This document shows positions 21,772 to 33,053 of a stretch of DNA of 64,000 nucleotides, one piece after another. How positions within the stretch are numbered: the stretch's first letter is position 1; each line of letters opens with the position of its first letter. Source of the DNA: Plotosus lineatus (taxonomy: Eukaryota; Chordata; Actinopteri; Siluriformes; Plotosidae); NCBI GenBank assembly GCA_024760905.1, contig CM045735.1, positions 7,289,661 through 7,353,660 of the forward strand, read 5' to 3'. The notes under the pieces are model-generated. The model was not told where the DNA came from and made no database searches. It saw only the letters and a program-made list of their open reading frames with translations. The translations under genes were made by a program, and so were the position numbers.

Positions 21772-22085
21772 GAATGAGTACATCAGAGGGACAGTCCATG
21801 TAAGATGTTTTGGAGACAAAGCCAGAGAGGCTAGATTGAGATGGTTTGGACATGTACAGAGGAGGGATAGTGAGTATATTGGTGGTAGGATGCTGAGGTT
21901 GGAACTACCAGCCAGAAGGCCTAGAGGAAGACCAAATAGGAGATTTATGGATGTGGTGAAGGTGGACATGAAGGTAGTTGGTGTAAGAGAAGAAGATGCA
22001 AAGGATAGGGTGAGACGGAGGCAGATGATTCGCTGAGGCAAACCCTGAAGGGAACAGCCGAAAGGAAAAAAGAAGACGAAGAAGG
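21772..22085 (+). mobile_element. RTE-like LINE 3' stub, 314 bp
   Basis: A 5'-truncated copy encodes the end of the polyprotein (LRWFGHVQRRDSEYIGG) and ends GGGAACAGCCGAAAGG with a GAAGAA-rich tail. Flanks CCACAGCATACCAGG (21757-21771) and CCACAGCAGACCAGG (22086-22100) are a 15-bp target-site duplication with one mismatch. Confidence 0.92.
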
Positions 22086-22288
22086 CCACAGCAGACCAGG
22101 AAATCCCCACAAGACCTTACTTTTAGGAGATGTACTGACAGCTGTATAGTCATTGGGGTCTTTACACTTGCCCATTTTTCCTGCTTCCAATATATCAACA
22201 TTGAGAACTTTGAGACTGTTCACTTTCTGCCAAATATATCCGACCCCTTAGAATGTGCCACTGTAATGAGATCAGTGTTATTCATTTC

Positions 22289-22411
22289 GGCCCTGTGATT
22301 GCCTGGCGAGCTGTCCAGGGTATACCTTACCTTTGCCCAGAGTCAGCTGAGAGAGGCGCCAGTCTCCTCGTGACCCTAATTAGGATTAAGTGGTTCAGAA
22401 AATGAATGAAT
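22289..22411 (+). mobile_element. SINE 3' tail fragment (A/B type)
   Basis: GATTGCCTGGCGAGCTGTCC, CAGAGTCAGCTGAGAG and CCTAATTAGGATTAAG, ending GAATGAATGG. The head is missing. Confidence 0.82.
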
Positions 22412-23731
22412 GGGGAAAAAAAGGTGGAGAAAAGAAACTCAAGAGTTATCCTTTCCTTATTTCGCTCCAGAACATAGTCAGGTAAAACAAAGGCCCTTTA
22501 TTAATTTACTTCCCCCAGGCATGAAGTTGAATGAGCCCTCAAAGGAGCCGCTCTACTTTCAGAACACCACCCTCGAACACCTATCGATAGAGATATCCAG
22601 CCTATTGCTTTTAGGGTAAGTAGGGGCTAGGGAATGATGTATCGGCTGCTTCTCAGTAGTGATGATCAATATAGTGATGATCAATGATTTAATATTAACT
22701 GCAGAAAAGAACCGATAGCAGTTGATGTTAGACTTCAAATCATTTTGCTGCCATTTATTATTAGTAACCTGAATTAAAAGTAGCATTCTCTTACCTGTCA
22801 ATCACAGCAACGCAAGTTAATTATGGATGTCTGTCAGCTCATGTATGTGCTCAAGCAGCGCAGCGTGAGCAGAAGTTCAAAATTAAAAATGGCGGAAAAT
22901 CCAAAGACTTGAGGAACAGTTAGTTCTTCCAATTATGGCGATGTAAAGTCTCACTAAATATCCTCTCATGAATCCCTTGAACAATTATCCCAATGAACCC
23001 CTTTGACTGACGATCTGGATTTCTTGCAACTTAACCTGATAAGTTCGAAATCTTACCAGAGTCGGAAAATTAGAAAAACGTAGTGTCTGGCAAACGACAT
23101 GAAAGCCGCTTGACCTTGTTATGGATTCTTTGAGAAATACTTGAAGTTAGACTTCATGCTGTGATTTTGATTGGGACTTCAGAACTCTGCAGATTCCGTC
23201 TCACACTGCGGCGCAGGTGCTACAGAACAACGAATCCTGCTTTAAATCAGCTCGGTTTATCATCCAGCTGCTAAATGAACTATTTTGTTCATCTTAATCT
23301 GTTCAGGTAAGCTGGCTGATAGTTGGCTCCATATGGGGGAAATGAGAGAATAAATTGATTGTTCCTGGGACAGAAGTTACTTCCCATCCATGAGGGCTTG
23401 ACTGCAGTGAAGTGCACTTACAGGTCTAATTATGTTTATTAAGGAAGGCCCACAGTTTAAGATCTATAGGAAACAGAGATGCTGAACTGGCATGAAAATA
23501 TAAAGTAAGTATTGATAGGTCAATGTGACAAAAGCAGCCCAGAAGTTAATAAAGCCCAACTCAGAACCAACCCAGTACAAAAATATGTCCCAAATGGCTG
23601 TAATCTTTATAACGAACATACAATACAATTTACAAATATACTTTAATTTATTACAAAATTTCCACAAAAATCTTAAAATGGTCTCATGTTGCATCATTTT
23701 TTTTCTAGTAGAGATTTCACCCAAAAAAGTA
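22412..23731. other. gria1 intron 3 sequence, no repeats recognised
   Basis: About 1.3 kb of single-copy-looking AT-rich sequence. No exon-like reading frame of note. Confidence 0.45.
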
Positions 23732-24675
23732 CAGTGATCCCTCGCTTGTTTCAGTTTCTGCGGCTTCAGTGCATCGCGGGTTTTTCAAAAATATTCAGTG
23801 AAAAATAAAAAAATAAGGAAATTAAGGAAAAATGGGGGGAAGTTAAGAAAAATGCAGCAAAAAAGGCCAATTATGCAAAAAAACAAACAAAAAAAAAAAC
23901 AACAAACGAAAACAAAAAAAACAACCTAACAAAACGACTTACATTTTTATGGGAGGTGCGCATCTGAGTACATGCACGCATCAGTATGTGTGTAGTTATA
24001 TTTTATTTACATCTTATGCATTATTTTTGAAAGTTTAATTGTTATTATAAGCATTTATAGAGTTGAATATGTATTTATTGATATTATATACACATAATGA
24101 AGGGAAAAGTGTACAAGACGGTGATGAGGCCAGCGATGTTGTATGGTTTAGAGACAGTGGCCCTGGGGAAAAGACAGGAGTCAGAGTTGGAGGTAGCAGA
24201 GATGAAAATGTTGAGGTTCTCTCTGGGAGTAACGAGGATGGATAGGATCAGAAATGAGTACATCAGAGGGACAGCACATGTTAGATGTTTTGGAGACAAA
24301 GTCAGAGAGGCTAGATTGAGATGGTTTGGACATGTACAGAGGAGGGATAGTGAGTATATTGGCAGTAGGATGCTGAGGTTGGAACTACCAGGCAAAAGGC
24401 CCAGAGGAAGACCAAAGAGAAGATTTATGGATGCGGTGAAGGCGGACATGAAGGTCGTTGGAGTAAGAGTAGAAGATGCAGAGGATAGGGAGAGATGGAG
24501 GCAGATCATTTGCTGTGGCGACCCCTGAAGGGAACAGCCGAAAGGAAAAGAAGAAGATATACACATATACATGTACGTATATATCAGTCATGGGGGTCGA
24601 TCCTACTTCGTGGAAAATCAACAGTTGCGAGGGGGGTCTCAGTCCCCATTAACCGCGGAAAGTGAAGGATCCCTG
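23732..24675 (+). mobile_element. M1 pogo-like MITE with LINE insertion
   Basis: It starts CAGTGATCCCTCGCTTG and ends AAGTGAAGGATCCCTG, with TA flanks. The core has AACAAAACGACTTACATTTT and GAATATGTATTTATTGATA. The RTE stub at 24097-24556 splits it. Confidence 0.9.
24097..24556 (+). mobile_element. RTE-like LINE 3' stub inserted in M1
   Basis: 460 bp, 5'-truncated. It encodes KGKVYKTVMRPAMLYGLE through LRWFGHVQRRDSEYIG to CGDP and stop, then GGGAACAGCCGAAAGG and an AAGAAG tail. Flanked by perfect 11-bp ATATACACATA copies (24086-24096, 24557-24567). Neighbouring M1 copies show the uninterrupted site. The reading frame of this stub is intact. Confidence 0.95.
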
Positions 24676-24879
24676 TAGTCTGATAAGTGTCTCTTTCACT
24701 TTGAATGAAGTAACAAAGAGCTTATGTTAGCAATATAAAAGCTATTTATATCTGATACTTCTAATTTGGAATATTTACAAAATTCCAACTGCAAGTTCCT
24801 ATACACGATTGATGGACGATTCAAATAAATTTACTCTTAATTTTCTGTCCTTTTGCAGTACTAAAAATAACTAACTTTA

Positions 24880-25121
24880 TCCTGAGCCGATGAATCCTAA
24901 TTAGGGTTGCGGGGAGGCTGGTGCCCATTTCAGCTTACGCTGGGCGAGAGCAGAGTACACCGTGGACAGCTTGCCAGGCCATCGCAGGGCAGAAACACGC
25001 TGACGGCTATGCAGCTACTCTTGTCAAAAGTTAGCAATGGTTCTTTTACATGAACCTCCCACCATAGACAGCGGGAGACATGGCCGGTCTTTGATAACCC
25101 AGTTAGCTGCACTAGGGGAGT
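24880..25121 (-). mobile_element. SINE-A, head truncated
   Basis: AATCCTAATTAGGGTTGCGG, CCAGGCCATCGCAGGG and TTGATAACCCAGTTAGCTGC. The tRNA-like head is missing. Confidence 0.82.
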
Positions 25122-25421
25122 AACTGACTTCTCCATGCAAATTAAGTATCAGGTTCATAATTAGATGTTATACATTTTTAAACAGTCTCATTGAAATCAA
25201 AATATATATCCACGGTATGAAAGCTAATGTTTTACAATATTAATATAATTATTCTACTGAATAGAAAACTTCATCAATCTGCTATTTATACTGTTTAACA
25301 TTTATAATTATTGACTCTAACACACAACAGTAGTTTATGTAGCTGTAAAACAAGGTTTTAATCTTGAGATATTATCAAAAGATTCTAACTGTGATGTAAA
25401 TGGTTATGTGGGTTAGATTAA

Positions 25422-25764
25422 CCGTTTAACACCCAAATTATTTTTGCAGTTAAAAAAAATCAGTAGTTTTCCTCATCAAAAAGGTCTAAGAAAGCACCCG
25501 AACACATTTTTTCAACAAAATTATAATAACACTAAAATAATAATAATAATAACACTCACAAATTCGTGAACAACAAACTCCGACACACTTAAGGTCATCT
25601 CACAGCTGACTGATGCACATGGGATCAAGCTGTGTTGCATCACGCTACGCCACAACAAGTATAGAACACATTCTGAACGGCAGCAGCACAGAGTATAATG
25701 CGCCTAGTAGTTTTTAGCAATTTTTTTGAAAGAGGACCATATGGTCCTACTAGGCGTTAAAGGG
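25422..25764. mobile_element. piggyBac-like MITE, 343 bp
   Basis: Both flanks are TTAA (25418-25421, 25765-25768). Termini CCGTTTAACACCC and GGCGTTAAAGGG are imperfect inverted repeats of the CCCTTTAACGCC type used by piggyBac-derived elements. No transposase is present. Confidence 0.85.
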
Positions 25765-25768
25765 TTAA

Positions 25769-26406
25769 GATGCCAACCAAAGGGTTGGTAGAAATGCATC
25801 AGAGCAAGCACTTACAAACATAACCGAGCATAGACACTAGAAGAGACATTTTGTTCATCAGTAATTGAATTAGTTAGTAGAGCTAATATTTGCAGAGCGA
25901 ACTATTCCCAGCAAGTGATTTTAAAAATCCAATCATATTGCACTTTACTCTATAACCCAAACTTGACTAGCCTTACAAGGTAGTCAGTGTATTTGGAACG
26001 TTTGCTAATATCAAGCATTGGCTAACACTAGAACACACAATGCATTTACTCAGAGGTTCAACCGTAAATGATACTGTATCTATATTGGAATAATTTAAAA
26101 TTTATTCAATTATTTATAACGTTCTTGATAGCCAAAGTCTCATGTAGAGTTTGAATTTGACATAAATCGAGGACTTGTTTAGCACAATGTTTAGCTCCTT
26201 TTATCAAATCACATTTAACACTCCTATCCACAGTCCTCCTGCTGAATCTTCGCTGAACATAGTAGGAGTAGCAGCTTTGAGCATGCAGCTCATGTTTGAA
26301 TGCATCTATTATTGAAATTTGATTCCTTTAAGTTTTAGACAGCTCGGCGCTGCTAACTCTAACTAGCCTGGATATGCTCTCTGGCTGATTATTTGGGAAC
26401 AGTATT
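25769..26406. other. gria1 intron 3 sequence, nothing recognised
   Basis: No repeat family recognised. Confidence 0.45.
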
Positions 26407-26604
26407 AACACCGATAGCTATGCAGCTCCTCTTGATGAAAGTCAGCAATGTTTTTTTTTTTTTAATATCCCGCCCACTATAGACCGTGAGAGACATGGCC
26501 GGCCTTTGATAACCCAGTTAACTTCTCTGGGGGCAGGGAGCGCAAAGCAGTGGCAATCGTTGACAATGGGGCTTGAACCCCCAACATTAGGATCGTTAAT
26601 GCAG
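26407..26604 (-). mobile_element. SINE-A fragment
   Basis: GCTATGCAGCTCCTCTTG, GCCGGCCTTTGATAACCC and CTTGAACCCCCAACATTAGG. Both the tail and the head end are missing. A T-run has expanded inside. Confidence 0.78.
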
Positions 26605-26611
26605 GCTATTA

Positions 26612-26790
26612 TAGGTAAAGTCAGTTGGGCTTTTTACACCCGAGACAAGTGGCTCATCAGGCCGAGGTTTATTTCTGGCTTCCATAGCATGAAGCAACCA
26701 GGAGTTCAACCCATCCTGGATGGGACACTAGGCACGCTACCTTCCAGTACATTTTTACTGGTACTTATTTATACTGCTGGGTGAACAGAT
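26612..26790 (-). mobile_element. SINE-C fragment (tail half)
   Basis: GGTAAAGTCAGTTGGGC, AGGAGTTCAACCCATCCTGG and TATACTGCTGGGTGAACAG. The head is replaced by unrelated sequence at about 26791, which contains CTTGGCAAGAATAGTGCAG, a string seen in other vertebrate repeats. Confidence 0.8.
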
Positions 26791-26924
26791 GATGACCTTC
26801 CAAGTCATAGAATGACTTTTGGCGACCTGCCATGAACGATAATGCCTTGATTATCATCTTCATGGCGGTTTTCTTGGCAAGAATAGTGCAGTGGTTTGCC
26901 ATTGCCTTCTGCACAATGCGAACC

Positions 26925-27116
26925 TATGGGCAATTTAGAACAGCCAATTAGCCTACTGTGCATGTTTTTGGATCGTGGGAGGAAACTGGAATACCCAGAG
27001 GAAACCCACACAAGCACAACATGCAAACTCCGCACAGAAACCCCCAGGCCGGGAAACGAACCCAGGCCTTCTTGCTGTGAGGCGGACATGCTAACCACTA
27101 CGCCACTGTGCCGCCC
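26925..27116 (-). mobile_element. SINE-B fragment (head half)
   Basis: GCAATTTAGAACAGCCAATT, the GAGGAAACCCACACAAGC block and a well-preserved minus-strand head (GAGGCGGACATGCTAACC, ACTACGCCACTGTGCCGCC). Confidence 0.85.
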
Positions 27117-27139
27117 TCTATGTATATTAGGTAACGCAG

Positions 27140-27238
27140 GTAGGTAAAGTCTGTTCGCCCAGAGTCGGCTGAGATGGGCACCAGCCTCCCGTGACCCTAA
27201 TGAGGATTAAGCGGTTCAGAAAATGAACGAATGAATGA
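27140..27238 (+). mobile_element. SINE-C tail fused to A/B-type SINE tail
   Basis: GTAGGTAAAGTCTGTT (minus-strand SINE-C tail) runs directly into CGCCCAGAGTCGGCTGAG and GAGGATTAAGCGGTTCAG with AACGAATGAATGAA. A chimeric junction. Confidence 0.6.
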
Positions 27239-27943
27239 ACAAAACAAACAGCAGTATAAAATTTACCTGATACAAACTGAGGTGCACCTGCAAAGTCAAC
27301 AGCTGATCGATAACAGCATCGGCTGAATCCATAGAGCAATATTTGTAAGTCCTGCCATCGGAGCAGCCAAAACCCACGGAATACAAATGAGCCAGCCAAT
27401 CAGACACAGCTCCCTGATCGTTGACCTCGTGTCTGCTGAAATATGATGATATGCAAGTTCAGCATTAGACATAAATCTACCCCCGTCTGGCACCCGTGAT
27501 CAACCACCTCTGTGTGTAATTCATAAACATGGCACACACACATGGACCACCGGAGAGACGAAGAGAATCAATTGATAAGCAAATTTATGCGACGAGATAA
27601 TTCTGCATTTATCATGGAGCTTAGACGGAGCTTCCTGTTGTGGAAATGAATGGTGGCGCGAGTAGTAGATAATTACAGCTGTCTTCTTTTGCCGCTTGCA
27701 AACTGAGCCCGACTGTTTTACATGCTCAAAAAGGGCAGATGCAAAGGCTGAGGACCGTGCTCAACATTAAAATATAACATGAACCTGACTATCATTTCGG
27801 ATGAACTTGTATTTTTTTTACTTTTTTATTTTCAATAAATTAGAACTAAAGGACTGAAGGCGGGCTCACCTAATACCAGATCATGATCCTGATCATATTA
27901 AATCGTAATATCGGAAAAAAAAAAACTGAGCAGCATACTAGTA
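27239..27943. other. gria1 intron 3 sequence, nothing recognised
   Basis: Minus-strand frames of 60-90 codons (for example 27127-27399) show no recognisable domain and extend over SINE tail, so they are not called. Confidence 0.45.
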
Positions 27944-28480
27944 CAGTAGGCCCTTGACCATTCGCGGTTCAGCGCTCGCGCCCCGCATACTCGCAGATTG
28001 GCGACAAACCCGGAAGTAACTGGCAGGTGATTCAAATTTAGCCAATGGCTGAGAGCATTTGTTTCTCCCTCCTGCTGATTGGTTTCAGATGATGTGTACA
28101 TCTATGTTTTTCCCCTTCACGCACATGTCATCAACGTGATTGCTTGAATTGTGAATTCATGTTTTTTTCGTGTGTTTTTAATGATCATTTAAGCGCTATG
28201 ATGTCACTCAAACGCCCTGCATCTTCTCTAGCTTCTGGTAAGGAGCCTAAGCGCTTTATTTATTCATAAACATTTTCACAGTACAAAATTAAAAAAGTTT
28301 TTATTAATCATGACTACATTTTACTGCATTATTACTGTATTAATGAGTAAGACTGGCTAAAGAATGTGTTTAACAAGCATATTTTAGTGGAATATCACAC
28401 ATAGGGTTTTAAAGCCGCATCAATAACTCGCGGATTTTAATGATTCATAAACCATTTGAAAAAAAAACAGGGGACTACTG
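27944..28480 (+). mobile_element. M5 pogo-like MITE, 537 bp, intact ends
   Basis: It begins CAGTAGGCCCTTGACC and ends CAGGGGACTACTG, with TA on both sides. The interior holds TAGCCAATGGCTGAGAGC (a CCAAT motif) and CTCCTGCTGATTGGTTTCAG. Confidence 0.88.
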
Positions 28481-28789
28481 TACCAGCTCGTGGGAATAAA
28501 AATATATAAAACATTGGAACAGGATCGGATCCAAATCGGGATATGATGGGTATCTAGTTTCATACAGGAAGCTTTCACTTCATGCTTTATTCTGTCAGAA
28601 AGAACAATCCGCTGTGTAGCCTAATGTGCCAGTCAATCAATTTAACCTGGTATCTCAAGAAAACAACTTTTATTATTTCGAGAAAATAAAACAAATAACT
28701 TGTTTTATCAAGAAAATGTGAGCGGGAGAGGTATAGGAACACACATCCGCTTAGGGCTTCTGTATTTGTTACCGTCTATTTGGTATTTC

Positions 28790-29370
28790 CAGTAATCCCC
28801 CGCCACTTTGCGTTTCCTACTTTGCGTCCCCGCAATATCGCAGGATTTCCCATCGGGAAATTAAAAAATTAAAGATTATTCAAAACTCACGAGCACTACA
28901 TGTACATTCAACTGCGCTACCCAACATGCTCTGTTCTCCAGCTTGGCTTGAGTGTTCTCTGATTGGCTGTGAATCCAGCAAGCTGATTGGTCGAGATTAT
29001 ATTTCCCAGCCCCAACACACCTGTCCTCCCTCATGAAACAATGACTTTTATTGAGCTCAGGGGAAGCACTGAGGTGCAGGACAAATCGTGTTCACCATAG
29101 TGGTGAGGGAAAAACAAAAACCAAAATCACTGGGAGAGTATCAACACAGAAACCGGTCGAGCACGAAGCTCTTTATAGCTGATGGCTGAGTGAATTCAGC
29201 TGTGCTCTCTGGATTTCGCCTGCGGGTACCAGCCATGCCCCTCACCAGCGCATGCAGTGTATGGAGAGAGAGAAAGAGAGTTAAACGCCCGCGAGTATTA
29301 TACGTACTAAAGCAAAGGCTCTGGAGGCTCTGACGAGCCCCAACCAAGCTCCAGTGATTCTCCTTCTTGA
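28790..29370 (+). mobile_element. M9 pogo-like MITE, one end only
   Basis: It starts CAGTAATCCCCCGCCACTTT with TTTGCG repeats, in the style of Tigger-like ends. It contains TCTGATTGGCTGTGAATCC. The opposite end could not be located; the right limit is approximate. Confidence 0.45.
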
Positions 29371-29533
29371 CGTGGCCATGGATTTGTTATTTATAAGTTA
29401 TACAGTATTTATATATATATTTATTGTCATTATAAGGTGTATAATTTATTAATATATTAATACACATTGTCTGTATGACATTAACATGCATAGAACACTT
29501 TAAAATTAACTTCTATAGAAATTGTATATAATA

Positions 29534-30065
29534 CAGTCTGCCCCCAACTTACGAAGACCCCTGTGTATGAAATCCCTGGGTTACGAAAAACATTTTCTTG
29601 AGTTTCTGTCTCCGAGATACGAAACAACCCCCTCTTACGAAAAGAAATTCAAAATTCAAATGCGCCAATCGACACGCGAGTTGCTCTCTCATTGGCTGTC
29701 TCTCAACATCCCCCGCTGGCCTCCCAGATAGAGACATAAGGAAGCTTCACTCTTTAGTTTAGTTTTTTAAGTTGTTTTAATTCAGTGAATGTTAATAAAT
29801 GTGGGCGCATTTGAGCTCATCTGGAATTCCGATCCCTCAAGGAATTAAATTAAAGTTGCGTTTGTCAAACAGGGAATGCGCTTTGAATTCACGTCTTGTG
29901 GGCGTGGCCCGCAGCGCACGCGAGAGAGAGAGAAGGAATAACGCTTTAGTTTTTAGTTTAGTTTCTTAAGTTGTTTTAATTCAGTAAATGGTCAAGCAGG
30001 GAATGCGCTTTGAATTCACGTCTTGTGGGCATGGCCCACAGTGCATGCACATACGCGAGCGAGCG

Positions 30066-30104
<39 letters not shown>

Positions 30105-30283
30105 GAATAACGTGTTAGTTTTTTTTAAGTTGTTTAATTCAGTAAATGTTTAATAAATGTGAGCGCATTTGAGCTCATCTGGAATTCAGATCCCTCAAGG
30201 AATCAAATTAAAGTCGAGTTTGTCAAGCAGGGAATGCTGAATTCCACGTCTTGTGGGCGTGGCCCGCAACGTGCACGCGAGAA

Positions 30284-30331
<48 letters not shown>

Positions 30332-30622
30332 CGAGAGCGGTGTGTGAATAAAAATGTTTAATAATGGTTTAATTAATAAATATGTTAATAAAATGGTTTA
30401 ATGTGTTAATAAAATGTTTAAATGGTTTAATAAGTAATTTTCTTTTACTTTTAACACATATTTCATACAAAAATTGGTGGAAATTGGTGTATCCAGTCCA
30501 AAGACTGGAGCCTTGGAACGAATTAGGCATTTAACATGTAAGATACGACCCCTACTTACAAAATCCCCGCCATACGAAAAGGCCTCTGGAACAGATTAAT
30601 TTCGTAAGTTGGGGGCCGACTG
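29534..30622 (+). mobile_element. M4 pogo-like MITE, 1089 bp, with internal triplication
   Basis: Ends CAGTCTGCCCCCAACTTACG and GTAAGTTGGGGGCCGACTG are inverted repeats flanked by TA. Inside, a unit of roughly 175-200 bp occurs three times (about 29750, 29945 and 30115 onward) with landmarks AGTTGTTTTAATTCAGT, CGTCTTGTGGGC and a GA-rich run. Confidence 0.9.
30061..30103. repeat. (GA)n microsatellite in M4
   Basis: GAGCGA and GA repeats at the end of the second internal unit; a second GA run is at 30290-30325. Confidence 0.95.
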
Positions 30623-30659
30623 TATATAGGTGGGTGGGTGTCCTTAAGAATTGGCAGAA

Positions 30660-30716
30660 GTCATGGGGGTGCTGGTGCCCATTAACCGCGAAATAAGGCG
30701 GAATTCTGTATAACTA
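30660..30716 (+). mobile_element. M1 terminal relic
   Basis: CATGGGGGTGC, CCCATTAACCGCG and AATTCTGTAT resemble a decayed M1 end next to M4. Confidence 0.4.
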
Positions 30717-30762
30717 TTAGAAATGACCATGTTTATGTTTTTCTCTCTAAGATGTAAAACAA

Positions 30763-31110
30763 GGGCAGTGGTGGCCTGGTGGTAAAGGTGCTGGATCACT
30801 GATCCTAAGGTTGGGGGGGTTCAAGCCCCACTCTCAATAGGTTGACACTGCCCCCCCACCCGCGCCCCACCCAGTGCAGCTAACTGGGTTATCAAAGGCC
30901 GGCCATGTCTCTCACTGTCTGTGGTGTGAGGTTCATGTAAAAGAACCATTGATGACTTTTGACAAGAGGAGCTGCATAGCCGTCAGCATGTTTCCGCCCT
31001 GTGATGGTCCAGAGTGTACTCTGCGCTCGCCCAGAGTCGGCTGGGATGGGTGCCAGCCTCCTTGCAACCCTAATAAGGATTAAGTCGTTACAGAAAATGA
31101 ACAGATGATG
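30763..31110 (+). mobile_element. SINE-A, full length
   Basis: GGGCAGTGGTGGCCTGGTGG head, GGTTCAAGCCCC B box, TATCAAAGGCCGGCCATG body, and an A/B-type tail with AATAAGGATTAAG. Confidence 0.88.
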
Positions 31111-31639
31111 CAGAACATTTACATAGTATATCTAATTTACATACTACGTATATCTAATTTTCTTGTACATTATTGATGATGTAACGCTGATGCACTGAGA
31201 TAGATGATTAACTCACAATATGTTATATTATAGTATTCCTACAGCCGCAGGTTCATTACAAAAGATCTCTGCTTTCAAACTGCTTTGAGAAAATAGCAGA
31301 CAGTGTTTTCCTACCCCGCAATAAATTATACCCAGCTAATTAAAATATCTTGAATATAATCTGATCTGTTGAGTACTTCCTATTACACTAATAAGAATAT
31401 AAAATTATTAAACCTATTTATAGGTTTTCTTTTTTTTTTTACTCATTGAAAGCTTCAATGTGTTCATATTGGCTCATTAGTCTCATAGTATAATTTTTAT
31501 TTATTTATTTTAAATGGTTAAGACGAGCAAAAATAATCTCACAGTACAACCTGACAATTAAAAAGAAGTCGAAGAATTCGTATTATTAGAATAAAATTTA
31601 ATAACCTGATATTTGGGTTCACAGTCATTTAATAAAAGG
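31111..31639. other. gria1 intron 3 sequence, nothing recognised
   Basis: AT-rich, no repeat family recognised. Confidence 0.45.
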
Positions 31640-32015
31640 AAATATACGGGAGATTTGACTATGAATGGTCAAAAGTATTTGGACCCCCAAGCATCACAAA
31701 CACGTGTGTGTGTGTTTTTTTTTTTTTTTTTTTTAATATCTCATTCCATCTATAGTCTTGTTTTGCTGTTATTAGAGTCTGGACTTTCCTGGGAATGCTT
31801 TCCACTAGATTTGGAGATTTCTGTCTGGATTAATTTGTGATTGTTCGACCACAAGAGCATTAACAAGATCATGCGGATGAGGAGGACTGGGGTGCAGACA
31901 GCATTCCAGCTCATCTCGAAGGTGTTCACTGGGGTTGAGGTCAGGTCTGTGAAGAAAAGTCACTCAGCTCATATTATAAATGGGATATTGTCTGGCTGGA
32001 AGAGGTTTGGACCTT
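31640..32015 (-). pseudogene. Tc1-like transposase C-terminal remnant
   Basis: The minus-strand translation near 31895-31945 reads RPDLNPSEHLRDEL, matching the SPDLNPIEHLWDEL signature of Tc1 transposases, which precedes the last catalytic acid region. Upstream a FQPDN-like string near 32000 resembles FQQDN. The frame is broken by stops and a TG/T-run at 31705-31735, so this is dead. Confidence 0.8.
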
Positions 32016-32019
32016 TCAG

Positions 32020-32220
32020 ATCTATTCATCTATTCATTCATTATCCGAAACGCGTATCGGACTTGGCTCACAAACAGGCCGGAGCCTATCTCAGCTGACT
32101 GTGAACACACCTTGAATAGCTTGACACTGCATCACATGGCAAACATAGACTCAACCATTCACACTCTCACTTACAGCTCGGGGCAATTTAGAACAGTCTG
32201 ATGTGCTAGCCTTTGGATCA
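32020..32220 (-). mobile_element. SINE-B, degenerate, head missing
   Basis: ATTCATTCATTATCCGAAAC tail, GGAGCCTATCTCAGCTGAC and GGGGCAATTTAGAACAGTC. Its head end is lost at the start of M1. Confidence 0.65.
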
Positions 32221-32238
32221 CCAGCTTAATTCTAATCA

Positions 32239-33048
32239 CAAGGATTCCTCACTTTCCGTGGTTAATGTGGACCGAGACACCCCCCGCCCCCACCCCACCC
32301 CCGCGACCACCAATTTCCGCAAAGTAGGATTAACCCCCCTCCGACTGACGTACATGTACATGGATATGTGTATATAATATGAATACAGGGATCCCTCGAT
32401 ACTTTGCGCTCCAATTAATGTGGCTTCAGTGTTTTCACTTTTGACCTTGGACGGCTTTATTGGTATCTCCGGATGTTTGCAAAACGAATGTTGGTAAGTT
32501 GGAGAGCATCTGTATTTATATTTTATTTACATTTGATGTTGTTTTTTTAATGTTTAATTGTTATTATAAGCATTTATAGAATTGTATATATATTTACTGA
32601 TATTATATACACACATTCATGTACGTATACATCAGTCACAGTGGGGGGTGGGGTGTTGATCCTACTTCGCGGATTTCAATGGTTGCGCGGGGATCTCCGT
32701 CCCAATTAACCGCGGAAAGCGAGGGATCTTTGTAAATACATATTCAACACTATAAATGCTTATAATAACAATTAAACATTCAAAAATAATGCATAAGATG
32801 TAAATAAAAGGTAAATACACACACACACACACACACAGATGCGCACCTCACATAAAAATGTAAGTAGTTTTGTTGGGGGGTTTTGGGTTGGGTTTTTTTT
32901 TTTGGTTTTGTTTGTTTTGTTTTTTGTTTTTTTGTTTTTTTTTGCATAATTGGCCTTGTTTTGCGGTATTTTTCTATGAATATTTTAGAAAAACCCACGA
33001 TGCACTGAAGCCGCAGAAACTGAAGCACAAAGTAGCGAAGGATCACTG
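32239..33048 (-). mobile_element. outer M1 MITE carrying a second M1
   Basis: It starts near AAGGATTCCTCACTTTCCG and ends AGTAGCGAAGGATCACTG before TA. The interior is split at 32386-32732 by another M1; on both sides the sequence joins to give the usual ATAAATACATATTCAA string. Confidence 0.85.
32386..32732 (+). mobile_element. inner M1 MITE, 347 bp, nested
   Basis: It starts CAGGGATCCCTCGATAC and ends AAGCGAGGGATCTTTG, with TA flanks. It is inserted in the opposite orientation to the host M1 and has a shortened core. Confidence 0.88.
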
Positions 33049-33053
33049 TACTG

